From Nemertoderma westbladi (Eukaryota; Xenacoelomorpha; Nemertodermatida; Nemertodermatidae), in NCBI GenBank assembly GCA_032718475.1, contig JAUCBJ010005598.1, forward strand, positions 1-43,473: DNA of 43,473 nucleotides. The letters run 5' to 3'. A program made the translations under genes and the position numbers. Position 1 is the stretch's first letter; each line of letters begins with the position of its first letter. Below the pieces are notes generated by a model that was given only the letters and a program-made list of their open reading frames with translations, was not told the origin of the DNA and ran no database searches. Shown in pieces: positions 1 through 10,551 of the stretch.

Positions 1-2
1 AG

Positions 3-1178
3 CTAGCCGAAAATATATTTGCTGGACAACCCAAGTTCCAAACTAAGCTCAACATGTCAGGCATTATGCAAGTTTGGAAATCTACAATAACAGCTGATTA
101 TTATGTCGGAGCGTTGTCCACCCCCCAGGACGAATTAGGAGAACACAGCATAAGGTCAGTGAAAATGGTGGCTATAAAGAACTTCGCTACTACTCAAGCA
201 GACCTTTATGATTGGGACGAGGATGAGAGCATCCAACATCTTAACATACCTCGATTCCAGACTGATTATCCTGGAGTGCAAATACTCATCGGCCAAAACG
301 CGCATGAGGCGCTGGAGACATTAGAGAAACGACCTGCTCAACCGCAACCACTTCAGCCCTATGCGGTAAGAACTAGAGTAGGTTGGTACCTTACTGGACC
401 TTCCCGTAGAACGCTCAGGGAAAGACTGCTTCAAGATCACGTCTGCCAGGTGAGTGAATGGGAAGATGATACTAGTGAGGGAGATGACCCAACTGAGGGA
501 ACACCACACTCCTCAGATAATGACAATCTTAGCTCCAATGTAGATCAATGGAGATATTGCCCCAATAAGTTTAATCCAACTGACATCGCTTCCAGAGGAG
601 CAACTCCTCAAGAACTGACAGATACTACAGACCGGTTAGGTGAACCCGACTTCCTGAGTAAGGAGGATGAATGGCCTCCCCATCTTACTCCGACTGAGAT
701 TAGACCAGCCAAGGGAGCGGAGAAAGTCAAACCTAAAACCCGGATGGGTGGATCGGAGTTATTTGAACCCGGGACAGATCTGTCGGTATTACATATTGCC
801 AGGGACGACGCCGTGGATCTGGACCTCCCCACCGCGAGTGGATCCTTCATGAAGATCAGAGAGAGCGATTGGAGCTCTGGAACATCAGACGTCTCGCAGG
901 GACTCTCACCTCTCCTGCAGAGAGCGACGGACCACTATAGCTCCTGGAATCGGCTTTGTGACGCCGTCATATACTTTGAGCGATGTTTCTATCGTCACTA
1001 TTCCAGGACGAAGAGGAAACCTGGAATTGTATTCAGGATGCAGCGACTCAATCACCCAGTCGGTCGTTTGTGTTTATCGGAAGGGAATGGAGGACTCTCC
1101 GGAAACTGTGGAAGGCAAGATTCTCTTCCCACGACCACCTCCCTAATCCTTCAAACATCTAGGGACTCCATAACGTAA
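3..1178 (+). pseudogene. BEL/Pao retrotransposon pol, internally deleted but still open
   Basis: The frame is open from the window edge; the first ATG is at 54, but the frame continues upstream, so that ATG is probably not a true start. Residues counted from it: 75-116 (LIGQN, then PYAVRTRVGWYLTGP) match the end of the Pao-type aspartic peptidase region. Residues 166-204 (QWRYCPNKFNPTDIASRG, then DFL) and the following WP match the segment between RNase H and integrase. Residues 292-310 (HYSSWNRLCDAV) match the segment just before the integrase zinc site. Residues 332-344 (HPVGRLCLSEG) look like the extreme C-terminus of BEL/Pao pol. The reverse transcriptase and integrase catalytic core that should lie between these blocks are absent, yet one frame runs through all of them. 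A retroelement product that cannot act alone; the family call is strong, the intactness of the left part unknown because the window cuts it. Confidence 0.82.
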
Positions 1179-1179
1179 C

Positions 1180-1718
1180 AACATATGGAGTGGGCGTGTG
1201 ACTCTATTATTTTATATTATTTTATTATTTTTACATTTATGTATGTATTACTATGTAATTTTATTATAATCGTTTTATTTAATTTAGTAGAATATTATTT
1301 AGCGATTATTTTGTAGAATAGTGCAATATATTCGTGTTTATTACGTACATACTTACTTATATTATATTTAGTGCGACGGCGAAGAAATAATTATTTTTCT
1401 CTTTCCTTACTGTCCGTATTATATTATAAATACATAACTACAGTAAGATGAAATGTCCGTACTTATCAAAGTACAATAAAGCCACTACTATATTTTAGTA
1501 TTATTGGTAGGCAGAGTATTAGGAATGCAAAGTTCAGATCCTCGTGTCTCGGCTAAACCAAGCTCTGGGTAGACCTTGGAAACGACTTGCCTCTTCACAC
1601 TGACATTGCTTCGTGCGATATTGCTCTCATACCGTATATTAAATAATACATATAGTAGCGTGATGTCCCTTTAACAGTAGCGTATAACGCAAAATAAATC
1701 TGTTAAACCCTTTGACCA
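1180..1718. other. AT-rich sequence after the BEL/Pao frame, possible 3' LTR
   Basis: The pol frame is followed within about 10 bases by a purine-rich stretch (ATGGAGTGGG near 1185-1194) and then strongly AT-rich DNA. This is where a 3' LTR would begin in a BEL/Pao element. I could not find a second copy of this sequence in the window, so LTR status is inference. No gene seen. Confidence 0.3.
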
Positions 1719-2040
1719 TCTGTAATTCTAGTCGATTAAGATATCGCGGCACCCACCGATATACTTGAAAGACAAATTCTAGAATCAGTGGTTAACGTCC
1801 CCAGACAAGTTCTGGAATAAATCGGTGCCCATCTCAAATATTAATTATTTAATATTTGCAAATCTAATAAATCAAAATCTGTAAAATTCAGATCCTTCAA
1901 CAATTCTAGTCAATTAAGATATCGTAGCATTTACCGATATTCTTAAAAAAGACAATTGTCATAGAATTAAGGATCTTGTGTCCCTAGACATGTCTAGAAT
2001 CAAAATATGTCCATTTAATTATCAAATAATAAAATTTCAG
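1719..2040. repeat. Diverged tandem duplication, period about 178 bp
   Basis: Blocks starting near 1723 and 1901 share ATTCTAGTCRATTAAGATAT, a following ACCGATAT, a shared GTCCC(Y)AGACA and the same AT-rich ending. The copies differ by many substitutions, so the duplication is old. It carries no reading frame. Confidence 0.6.
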
Positions 2041-3795
2041 GGAATAAATTTAAATTCATGCCTTTTAATGAATTTAATAAATTGCCATTTTACGCAATTT
2101 ATAAAGTTCCCAAAATTCCATTAATTAATAGATCAAGGGAGCGGAGATTTATCTTATCATGCGTATGAGAGTGTGAAAGTCTCCCAAACATAGTCAATAG
2201 CCGATAAAATTCATAAAGTCATGTATAAAACAGAACATTGACTATTAAAGAATACTATTAAATAACATCCCAGATCTGTATGCATTGGAATTACTCTAAT
2301 TCTACCGCTAGCTTTGCATAATGTCACCATAGCAACAACCACGCTAGAATTAGAATTGAGTTAAAAGAACAATAGAAAGCTTGTACCATTGAATAGCATA
2401 GGGAATAAATAGCGCACTACTAGTATCCAAGGATACATAATAATACAGTGACATTCTGGAAGGCATTGACTAACGGACAAATGGCCCGAATGTGTGTAAT
2501 TTGTGACAAGTTGTGTGTGTGGTATTTGTGAGTTTATAGGTGAATGTTACTGCTAAGGTGTGTTTACAGTAGCCAGTCGCAATCGTAAAGTAACCTAACT
2601 CTCCAAGGAATACCTGAAGTACATCTAAGCCTTTGGGACGGACAGTCGAGTGACTTGTGCCGGTTGTCGTTGTCGTTGTGCGGCTACGTCGTTGGCGAAA
2701 GTACGGCGGCGACGACACAGCGGCGCTGAGGATCTCGTCCTGTCCGGGGGTTGATTGGGGTAGGCAGCGACGCCCGCTCGCCTAGATATAAACTCCTTAT
2801 AATGTGGATAAACTCATATATAGCAGAGATGACGGAGTTGATGGAGGATGGTCTTGGTATCGGGGAGCGATGTACTCTACTTTTACGGGCGTTTGTTGAT
2901 AGCTTAATACGCGGCGACATATACGCAGCGTAATGGTACGTATATGGGCTTCTTAACTACTGGTCATTCTATCAATTTACACAATACGGACTATGTCGAC
3001 TATATATCCTGCCCAGCGGAGTCGGAACCATAAACTGAAATTCGAATGCGAAAATTCTATTCGAAATTGGCTCGAAAGAAAAGACATTAAAGAAACAAAT
3101 AAACGCGGTAACTCCAACATATATTTGGAATTCTTGATAGAAGCATTGTAACAACAAATAAATATCATCCGCGTTACCCCTACCAGACGTGCGTCTTTGG
3201 TATTATTACGATAAATGCCCTAGATCCAGCCAATAAACGGAAAGACATAAACATCCACGGAAACGTTGTGTTAAACACAGTTGTGTTCGTTATATTTACT
3301 GGAGTTTCGAGCGAAACTTGTTTGACGTATCACCTATGCTCACTCGGCTCTAACGATCCTAGAGTAAACCTACGATCAGAGTCCCGGAATACTCGGTCAA
3401 ACCTCCTCATTCCTTAGTTGGACCTCAGACCTGCGATCCTGGTGGTGTCGCGGATCCTCGCGGACGGTATTCACTGTTCAAAGATCTAGTGCTACCCTAA
3501 CAATTAATCGGTAACACTCCGACAGTGATTTCTAGCTAGCCGCCCATCTTACCTAGCCGGATTGTGACGCGGACACCTAATATCACTATCCAACCGTATG
3601 GTCGTCCCCGTTTAACGCGATACAACCCCTCATCAAGGTGAAGGAGAGCTTTGTACGAAACGAGTTAAACGCTATTCTATAAAGATCAAAAGAGAAACCT
3701 GCGTTTGTTCAGATAAACGTAAGTTATAACAGTAAGTCCAGTCGATAAACGAATTGGCCTTATCTCAATTCGATTGGGAAATCCAGAATCTCTAA
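2041..3795. other. Unassigned stretch, GC-richer from about 2470
   Basis: Base composition changes near 2470 from AT-rich to a more even mixture with GTCGTTG and CGGCG runs (2650-2720), and stays less AT-rich up to about 4080. Short open frames exist (for example 2751-2933 plus) but show no recognisable domain. It could be the 5' untranslated part of a retroelement leading into the coding-like stretch at 3796-4080, but I see no primer-binding site or LTR pair that proves it. Confidence 0.3.
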
Positions 3796-4080
3796 GAAGT
3801 TATCGAACTTGAACGATCCTATTCTCTGCGAGAGTTTTTGGATGAACGTATCCAGCTACGAGCGGAGGAAAATCAGCTCGAGGAGAAGCATATCGAAACG
3901 GCAGATACCTCGACCATAAACCTACACCTTCTGATGCAATCATATTGCACCCTTCACCCAGGAGTTATGGCCCTCCTAGTAAAGTGGCTCCCCCCAAAGA
4001 GAAAAAGACTCTTGCTAGCCTCAAAAAACTGCGTAAACGCCGTCTGCGCAAGAAAGACTAACTGTTTAGAGTATCTTTAG
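3796..4080 (+). other. Coding-like stretch with two overlapping open frames, possible gag remnant
   Basis: Frame A is open from 3796 to 4080 and begins with a charged, helix-prone segment (LREFLDERIQLRAEENQLEE) of coiled-coil character. A second frame runs from about 3850 to a TAA near 4061. It ends in a proline-rich then strongly basic tail (PPSKVAPPKEKK, LKKLRKRRLRKKD). The most economical reading is one ancestral frame broken by a frameshift near 3910-3950: acidic coiled coil first, basic proline-rich tail after. That shape fits a retroelement gag-type or nucleic-acid-binding protein. No zinc knuckle is present and no homologue is recognised, so this is a low-confidence remnant. Confidence 0.3.
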
Positions 4081-5497
4081 GTTTTAGAAACTGTGATTTT
4101 TATATTTTATAGACTGAAAATCCCATTTTCTGGGAGCGGTGTAAAAGCCTTTGCTGAATTGCCCCGTTATTTTTATTATCTTTTGCATTAAAATACTCTG
4201 TAGTTGATTTAATAAGTGTAAGAGACCGTATTATTGCTGTATCGGTGTTTTTAGAGGATCTAAGACCTATTTCCTCCGTATGTGTACTGTGAAAGGCATA
4301 TTTTATGATTCTATGGCAATTCGTGACGCAAAGGGGTGATAGCTACTCTTGAACAGTAGTTACTATGACTACGGTTAACAGCTGACATTCATACGTGTTG
4401 ATTTCCTTTGTTCTACGGCGTCTCTCAGTTCAGTCAGCCAATTAGAGCGTTTTTGTGGCTCCTTGTACAGAAAATTTCCGAGAAATGACGCAATGCCTAT
4501 GTGCAGTGTTTACATTCAGTCCTGAGCCAAAGAAAGAACGGCTTGGAAGTATTTTGTGCTTTACTGTTTTAGCCGTACACTAGTAGGCTTAATCATAAGG
4601 ACATATATCCGTTATCTAACTTGACTAACCTAACTCAATGCAATCAATGCATACTGCAGTACTGCATACACTGCATACTGTGTAACACTGTGCATACTTT
4701 ATATTGTTATACTGCTATTTGCTGTCTGTACTTCATAATTTGGTTGATGAATTATTATATTTGGAATAACGATAAATAACCCCGAAAACCCAATATTCTT
4801 GATATACTGAAGGTAAGAGAGAAAGGTTATACATAACGATTGTGACTTATGTTAAAGTGGTTTGAAGTGAATCTAATGTTATTTGATAGCCCCTACATGA
4901 GTCAGTCCGTGTTCCTTTTATATGTAACTAAAATCAGTGAAGATCGGCAGATCAGTGTGCAGTATTGTGCAGCATTGTGTGCGAGTGATACTGATAACGA
5001 AGCATTTCCTAAAGAATGCGCCATATATGTGAATTATAATTAAGCCATATCGTTGTGAGTAGTTTAAGTCATAACTCTGTTTATATAAATAAAGCGCCAC
5101 GTCCTAAAGGAACTGTTAATATTCCCGAAGGTGAATAATATTGTCAGAGATTATATAATACTGTCAGTCGAATAATACATTAAGCTTACATAGCAATAAA
5201 ATTAAGCCGTCGAACCCAATCTCCCGGGAATTATCCAGCGGGTGAATGATCGCGCACAGATTGGTTTCGACTAGTGTAGTGAATCAAATATTTGTCATCG
5301 GCTAAAGTGATTTATTATCTAACAGACATCCTAATTTGGCGGGTTAAACTGCCAAAGGTCTGAAAGCGCGAACAGCTACCTATGCTATCATCATATACAT
5401 ATTAATATGTTATTTGTTTATGACCAACACAGTTCACGATCTTTCATCGGGCAGACCCAGGCTTTGTTTGACATGAAGGTTATTAACCTTGACAACT
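4081..5497. other. Non-coding stretch, no gene recognised
   Basis: The sequence is AT-rich with a short CTGCATACTG-type repeat patch at 4647-4700. A 64-codon frame at 4849-5043 has no recognisable domain or splice context. Nothing else stands out up to the minisatellite. Confidence 0.4.
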
Positions 5498-6078
5498 GTA
5501 CTCGGGTACTATCTGTCCTTATCCGATGTGTCGGTGCTCGGGTACTGTTTTTCCTTATCCAATATATCAGTACTGTTTGACCTTATCCAATGTGCTGGTA
5601 CTCGGGTACTGTTTGCCCTTATCCAATGTGACTCGGGAACTGTTTGCCCTTATCCAATGTGCTGAGGAGTACTCGGGTACTGTTTGCCCTTATCCGATGT
5701 GTCGGTACTCGGGTACTGTTTGCCCTTATCCGATGTGTCGGTACTCGGGTACTGTCTGTCCTTAACCGATGTGTTACTCGGGTACTGTTTGCCCTTATCC
5801 AATGTGCTGAGGAGTACTCGGGTACTGTTTGCCCTTATCCAATGTGTCGGTACTCGGGTGCTGTCTGTCCTTAACCGATGTGTTACTCGGGAACTGTTTG
5901 CCCTTATCCAATGTGCTGAGGAGTACTCGGGTACTGTTTGCCCTTATCCGATGTGTCGGTACTCGGGTACTGTTTGCCCTTATCCGATGTGTCGGTACTG
6001 TTTGCCCTTATACGATGTGCCGGTACTCAGGTACTGTTATCCCTTATCCGATGATCCGGCATTCTGGAACTGTTTGCC
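5498..6078. repeat. Minisatellite, basic unit about 36 bp
   Basis: The unit is CTCGGGTACTGTTTGCCCTT followed by ATCCRATGTG and a variable linker: TCGGTA (36 bp), CTGAGGAGTA (40 bp), or a short linker giving 31-33 bp. About 15 to 16 copies are present. Unit lengths are not multiples of three, so the long open frames across the array rotate frame from copy to copy and are by-products of a stop-free unit. Confidence 0.9.
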
Positions 6079-6179
6079 ACATCTATCGCATAAGACATGG
6101 ACTGTCACCTTCAGACCTAGCTAATCTCATCCACTTTGAAGAAGGTTGCTACAGGCTATGGGGGGTCTGCCAAAAGAGT

Positions 6180-6765
6180 CATGATTCCGCGTCAAAAGAA
6201 TGACAGTCCAGTTGAGTTTCAGCTACATTGGGCCCAAATTATGGAGTGAACTACTGTACCTATATATATCAATATCCAATTCTCTCATAACCTGGTCTCT
6301 TTCAAACACAATCATAAAAAGCATGTTCTGACCACCCTGACGGATAATGACATTTGAACACAATAACTCTATCTAACTAATCTTATCTTACTCAATCTAT
6401 GCATATTTTTAAATAGTTTCACTTTGTCATTTTCTGATTTTTATCTGATAATTATAGATATTTTAACCAGCGTACTGATAATTCGTTTTTAACTAACTAC
6501 CGTACCACGAATTAACCCAACCTGTTACACTAGATTGTTTAAAACTATTAGGCCTAATCTTTTTAATAACGATAGTAACTAAATTTTAGATGTCATTGTC
6601 ATTGTTTTAAAATGTCATTGGAAATGTCACACCATAACTATTTCATATATATACTTTTTTTAATTATATTTTTATAATTTTTAATTTATTTTTATTTTAC
6701 ACACCCCAAAACGTATTGTACTGTCTTTTGACGTTACTTATAGTGTTAAAAAATCAATCAATCAA
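6180..6765 (+). mobile_element. 3' end of a non-LTR retrotransposon with (CAAT)n tail
   Basis: A short frame at 6185-6331 (48 codons plus TGA) contains FSYIGPKLWSELLYLYI, then NSLITWSLSNTIIKSMF. This is the usual C-terminal pattern of LINE-type reverse transcriptase proteins: aromatic-rich, G-P-K-x-W-[NS]-x-L, then S-L-x-x-F/W-K-like helix, stop. About 420 bases of AT-rich 3' UTR follow and end in AAATCAATCAATCAA at 6751-6765, a typical microsatellite tail. The upstream part of the gene is missing or replaced by the 36-bp minisatellite that ends about 100 bases before. Plus-strand, 5'-truncated, inactive. Confidence 0.65.
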
Positions 6766-6891
6766 GGACATGCGGTTCTTAAACGCGCTAAACAAATAAT
6801 TCCGCGGGGATGTGATAAGCGCAATGCTGTATGTAACGTTGACATTTAGTTGGTTTAATTATGATTTACATACAGGCGACTTTCATTCGTA

Positions 6892-7016
6892 GTTTGTTTA
6901 TAATTCATAATTTAAAAGTTGTTATAATATAAAACTTTATTATAAGTACGGATTAGTATTTAGTGTGGTTTGTTTATAATTCATAATTTAAAAGTTGTTA
7001 TAATATAAAACTTTAT
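6892..7016. repeat. 49-bp direct repeat, period 76 bp
   Basis: The 49 bases at 6892-6940 recur at 6968-7016 with no visible difference, starting GTTTGTTTATAATTCATAAT and ending AAAACTTTAT. The identity implies a recent local duplication. Confidence 0.9.
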
Positions 7017-7018
7017 AA

Positions 7019-7198
7019 CATCGGCAGTTTACAAGAGCTGGTGGAAGTAAAACGGACAACAATAAGGAGTCAGAGAGGGAGACTGGAGTTCGGGTTATTA
7101 AAAACGAAAATCGAAACAGTTTGAGTAATTTTGGATTGGATTCACAGCAGTTTAAAGAACCTTTAATACTAAATATAAAAAACTCAAAATTCAAGTAG
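7019..7198 (+). other. Open frame without ATG, possible exon
   Basis: An open frame from 7019 to TAG at 7196-7198 encodes about 59 residues of mixed polar composition (TRAGGSKTDNNKESERETGV near its start). A CAG at 7025-7027 could be a weak splice acceptor, but its pyrimidine tract is poor and no upstream exon is visible. I cannot assign a product; it may be chance. Confidence 0.15.
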
Positions 7199-8019
7199 GC
7201 TTGAGTGTTTCTGTATATTTGTCTGTTTGTTGGAACTTATAACACTAATTAGATGCTAATTACAAGTTTATTAAGCGTTTTTAAGAATTTTGTTTGTTTA
7301 GCGCTTTCGTTTATTTTCAAGATTCTACAAATTAAAGTGGCCTGAGTAATAAATTACCGGTATTGCCAAAACCCAGCGATACCATTCACTGCATTGCACA
7401 TGCATAGACAGCTAAATAAATGGTTTAAACATGAATAACGCTTTGTTTATTCAGTTTTCTAGCTAGGGTTACTCCATTCCCTCTTACTCCATGATAAATC
7501 GCGCAGATGATATATCGCGCTAATTTCAAAACGCCCACGCCCCACATCTCAGATATTTATCAACGAAATCCCGATGTTTCTACCGATTTGAAATCCTTCC
7601 AAATCGACCGAAACCACTTATTGTGAACAACGACGCACATCTGAACTGAATGAGTTATAAATCTACATCACCCAGTATTGGCTTAAAGACATTATTATAA
7701 ATGTACCGGTATATGAATAATACCGGCATCCATACCCATACTGGCATGAATAATACCGGATTGCTTCGTATAAAAAGCCACAATTCCACGTGAGTTGATG
7801 GGCGTCAGGTCGACCTATAGAACTGGCCTTCCTCGTGGGTAATTTCATTTCCATGGAGCAGTGACCACACGTAGGTGTTTCAGGAGCGAGACCGTATTTT
7901 ATCCACCACTGAAATTCCGTTTAGATGAAGTATCTTTATATAGAAAAAACAGTTTTTCACGTGCTGCGAGAAGGGCATATCGTCCTCTTCTGCCGTAAAA
8001 TTTTATAGTAAAGTAGGAC
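7199..8019. other. Non-coding stretch before the non-LTR element
   Basis: No gene is seen. Two copies of ATGAATAATACCGG lie about 30 bases apart (7712 and 7746). The sequence just before 8020 may be a decayed upstream part of the reverse transcriptase, but no frame supports this. Confidence 0.35.
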
Positions 8020-8814
8020 ATGATATTCTATAATATCTACGCCGATGACCTCAGTATTATCTTTAATGCAAGCGGGGTAGGCTGTATGATTGGATCCACT
8101 AGAATAAACCATTTACTGTATGCAGACGATCTGTGTTTATTGTCAAACTCAATTGTCGGCTTACAGAAATTGGTTAACATAGCGGTTAGTTATGCTAACA
8201 ATAACTCCATTATTTTTAATGTGAAGAAAACTAAATGTGTGTACTTCATTCCGAAATCATTCTCTCTAACGAGTTGCACTAAAATTACATTATATGGAGC
8301 ATATATTCCTATAGTGGATTCTTTCAACTATCTCGGACATATTATTACGTCATCAACTGATGACGATTGTGATATCATTAATCAAATGCATTCATTGTAT
8401 GCTAGAGCGAATACCCTTGTTAGGAAGTTTGGCAATGCCTCCGTCACTGTTAAGACTTTCTTATTTCGAGCATTTTGTATTCCTATATATGGTAACAGTC
8501 TGTGTACTCGTTCAAATTATTCTCAACGTGTATACGATAAAATACAAGTTGTGTATAACAATTGCACACGTATTTTATTTAATATCTCTCGCCTTACTGG
8601 CGATGAACCGACCAGTATCTCACTCTCATTCGGCACATTAAATCTGCCAATGCTGTGTCATATTCTGTACACAGCCTTTTTAAACGGGTCAGTGATTCTC
8701 AGAATGATTTGGTGCGAACCATTTACTCTGCTTGCAGACCATTCTCACGGTTTTTCGTTTCGTGAAACCGTCACTTTTAAGACTTGTTATTATTTTTTAG
8801 TATTATCATATTAA
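8020..8814 (+). pseudogene. Non-LTR retrotransposon reverse transcriptase, 5'-truncated
   Basis: The frame encodes the C-terminal half of a LINE-type reverse transcriptase, the enzyme that copies element RNA at a nicked chromosomal target. Visible motifs: NIYADDLS at residues 5-12 (the block preceding the active site), INHLLYADDLCLL at 29-41 with the YADD catalytic box at 34-37, a GLQKL helix, FNVKKTKC, and FNYLGHIIT. A connector region follows that ends in RVYDKIQVVYNNCTRILF. The pattern fits the CR1/Jockey-like side of LINEs. There is a TAG six bases before the first ATG, no palm motif A, and no endonuclease, so the copy is 5'-truncated. The last ~35 residues look out of frame relative to the family. 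The 3' UTR continues past 8814, is interrupted by the MITE at 8847-9438, and resumes to 9537. Confidence 0.85.
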
Positions 8815-8846
8815 TGTGTATATTTTGTGCTGTACGTAGGCCTACT

Positions 8847-9438
8847 GGGGTGACAGACCGAACGTAATCAGGATCGAACGTAATATAGTTTTTACGAATC
8901 GAATGTAACCTCAATTGTTACATTGGATCCTATAACTATGTTACATTCGATCTACAAATTACTAAGCTCGAATGTATCATACATTTATTTCAGTTGTGTT
9001 TTGATTTCAGGAGTTAACCGATGAAATGCTTCGTTTATTTACATGAAGAAACAGTTTGGTGTTGGTGAGTACAAAACAAAGACGCAAGACACAAGACCCA
9101 ATTAAGTAACCTGCATAATCTTGTAAACATGTGTTAACTTTCGTTTATTGTTTTGGTTCCAACAACAGGTATCTGTAACCTGCTCCTTTCAGCCTTTAAA
9201 TAAAAGTAACGTGCATAATCTTGTAACATGTGTTAACTTTCGTTTATTGTTTTGGTTCCCCCAACACGCCTCTGTAACCTGCTCCTTTAAATCTGTAAAT
9301 GGCAATGTTACATTGGGCTTAGTAATTTGTAGATCGAATGTAACATAGTTATAGGATCCAATGTAACATAATTGCGGTTACGTTTGATACGTAATAACTA
9401 TGTTACATTCGATCCTGATTACGTTCGGTCATGTATCC
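8847..9438. mobile_element. 592-bp MITE inserted in the LINE 3' UTR
   Basis: Terminal inverted repeats of about 125 bp: GACCGAACGTAATCAGGATC at 8856 is answered by its complement ending at 9430, and the match continues inward through TTACATTGGATCCTATAACT and TACAAATTACTAAGC. The outermost nine bases are weakly matched. The insert is flanked by GGCCTACT at 8839-8846 and 9439-9446, an apparent 8-bp target duplication. Its centre holds a ~101-bp tandem duplication (9106 and 9207). No transposase frame is present, so it is non-autonomous. The 8-bp duplication would suit hAT-like superfamilies; the superfamily is otherwise unassigned. Confidence 0.85.
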
Positions 9439-9537
9439 GGCCTACTGCATACTGTAATGTGGTAGGTATTTGTTATGTTGTTCTGTAGCTATGTGCCTCC
9501 TGGTGCGGAATAAAGAGTAAATAAATAAATAAATAAA
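9439..9537 (+). mobile_element. Distal 3' UTR and (AAAT)n tail of the 8020-8814 LINE
   Basis: After the MITE, a short unique stretch leads into GGAATAAAGAGT and then repeated AAAT units at 9518-9537. That is a typical LINE 3' terminus and shows that the MITE landed inside an already integrated LINE. Confidence 0.65.
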
Positions 9538-9810
9538 CACCCTACTACAAGTATACAGCGGCTTAAGCCTGTAAGTAAGAAGTTGCAGTGCAGTCAGCTG
9601 ATCAGGTTACAGTACAGCAGTAGGGAATAGACTATATAATAGTATATAGGACAGTAGGATGGAGGCCACCAAACAGGAATGAGCCCCTACAGACTATTGA
9701 AGGAGTTCGAACTTCGAATGGGTGTACGGTCTGACATGACTGCATGACAAAATAAGACGTCAATCATATCCCCTCAGCCCCTCACTGCCTCACACAAAGC
9801 ATAAACTCAC
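9538..9810. other. Start of intron 1 of the STAM-like gene (minus strand)
   Basis: Sequence left of the donor at 9810 (GTGAGT on the minus strand) is intronic for that gene. No further VHS exon is found leftward to position 1, so the intron either exceeds 9.8 kb or later exons were not recognised. Confidence 0.5.
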
Positions 9811-10001
9811 TTGTGCTGAAGTCGCTTCACAATAGACTTGAGACAATCTTTACATGCGGTTGGGGAGTTGCCATCTTTCTTAACTTGATCATAAACATCG
9901 CATATTTTAATTTTATCCCAATTATCATCGACGTTTGCGTCTGATGTTGCTTCTATAACAATAGAATCATACGGAGATTTTCCTCCAACGAGAGACGCCA
10001 T
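9811..10001 (-). CDS. STAM: STAM-like VHS-domain protein, first coding exon only
   Basis: The exon encodes about 63 residues starting at ATG 10001-9999; A at -3 and G at +4 give a good start context. It reads PYDSIVIEATSDANVDDNWD, then KIKICDVYDQV, then ACKDCLKSIVKRLQHK. This follows the first two helices and loop of a VHS domain: P-[FY]-D-x-x-[VI]-x-x-A-T, then DxW near helix 2, [IL]CD, and K-D-C-L-[KR]-[SA]-I-[MV]-[KR]-R as in STAM proteins, which join Hrs in ESCRT-0 to sort ubiquitinated cargo on endosomes. The last two bases of the exon (AA) precede GTGAGT at 9810, a strong donor in phase 2. The loop before KDC is longer than in vertebrate STAM. TOM1- or Hrs-like VHS proteins are the alternatives, but the KDCLKSI block favours STAM. 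The rest of the gene is not visible. Confidence 0.65.
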
Positions 10002-10440
10002 ACTGCCATAAATACAGATTCAGTACGGTAAGCTTATCAACAGATCAAACTCCAAACTGTCAAACATCTGACCATAATACCGGTACAAACTTATCTACCT
10101 TACAGCCATATGCCATATGAATTGGAGTTGAGCTGTTAATGCAACCGTCAGTCTGTAATTAAAGATGTAATATTATGGTTTTGTTCAGAAATCGAAAAAA
10201 TGAGAAAGCGTATCACCGGGAGTTGACAGGTTGAACTTTTGACCAATTTTGACTTAGCAAGTTCCAAAATTGGATCAAGTCCAAAATCGCCTATATCACC
10301 GACCGCGACCGGCAATATCATTCTGAATACAGAAATAAATGTTAACTAATTTAATTTAGATAATGCTAAATTGTGTCTGTGTGAGTACCGGTAGTGAGTT
10401 AGTGAGTGGTCTGATTATAGGTTGTGTAGGTGTAGGCTAT
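10002..10440. other. Upstream region of the STAM-like exon
   Basis: This would hold the 5' UTR and promoter of the minus-strand gene. I see no convincing TATA box or initiator. It contains TGCCATATGCCATATG near 10109-10118 and no other gene. Confidence 0.3.
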
Positions 10441-10551
10441 GCAGGGGAGTATCCAGGAATTTTGATTGGGGGAAGGGCAGAGGGGGGTTGGCATCCATTG
10501 GGGGCCACGGCCACGCTGCCATAGTGCCATGTGCCCCCCCCCCCCTCGGTT
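10441..10551. mobile_element. hAT-type transposon terminus (fragment)
   Basis: CAGGGGAGTATCCAGGAATT at 10442, followed by a G-rich stretch, closely resembles the CAGGGGCGTAGCCAGGAATT termini common to many non-autonomous hAT elements of animals. A run of 14 C at about 10537-10550 follows. I did not find the opposite terminus or an 8-bp duplication, so this is a fragment call from pattern memory. Short open frames on both strands here are not genes. Confidence 0.4.

Noticed and set aside
5526-6203. Plus-strand frames across the 36-bp minisatellite
   Set aside because: Unit length varies (31-40 bp) and frames rotate; the 3' end of one frame overlaps a LINE remnant read in a different frame.
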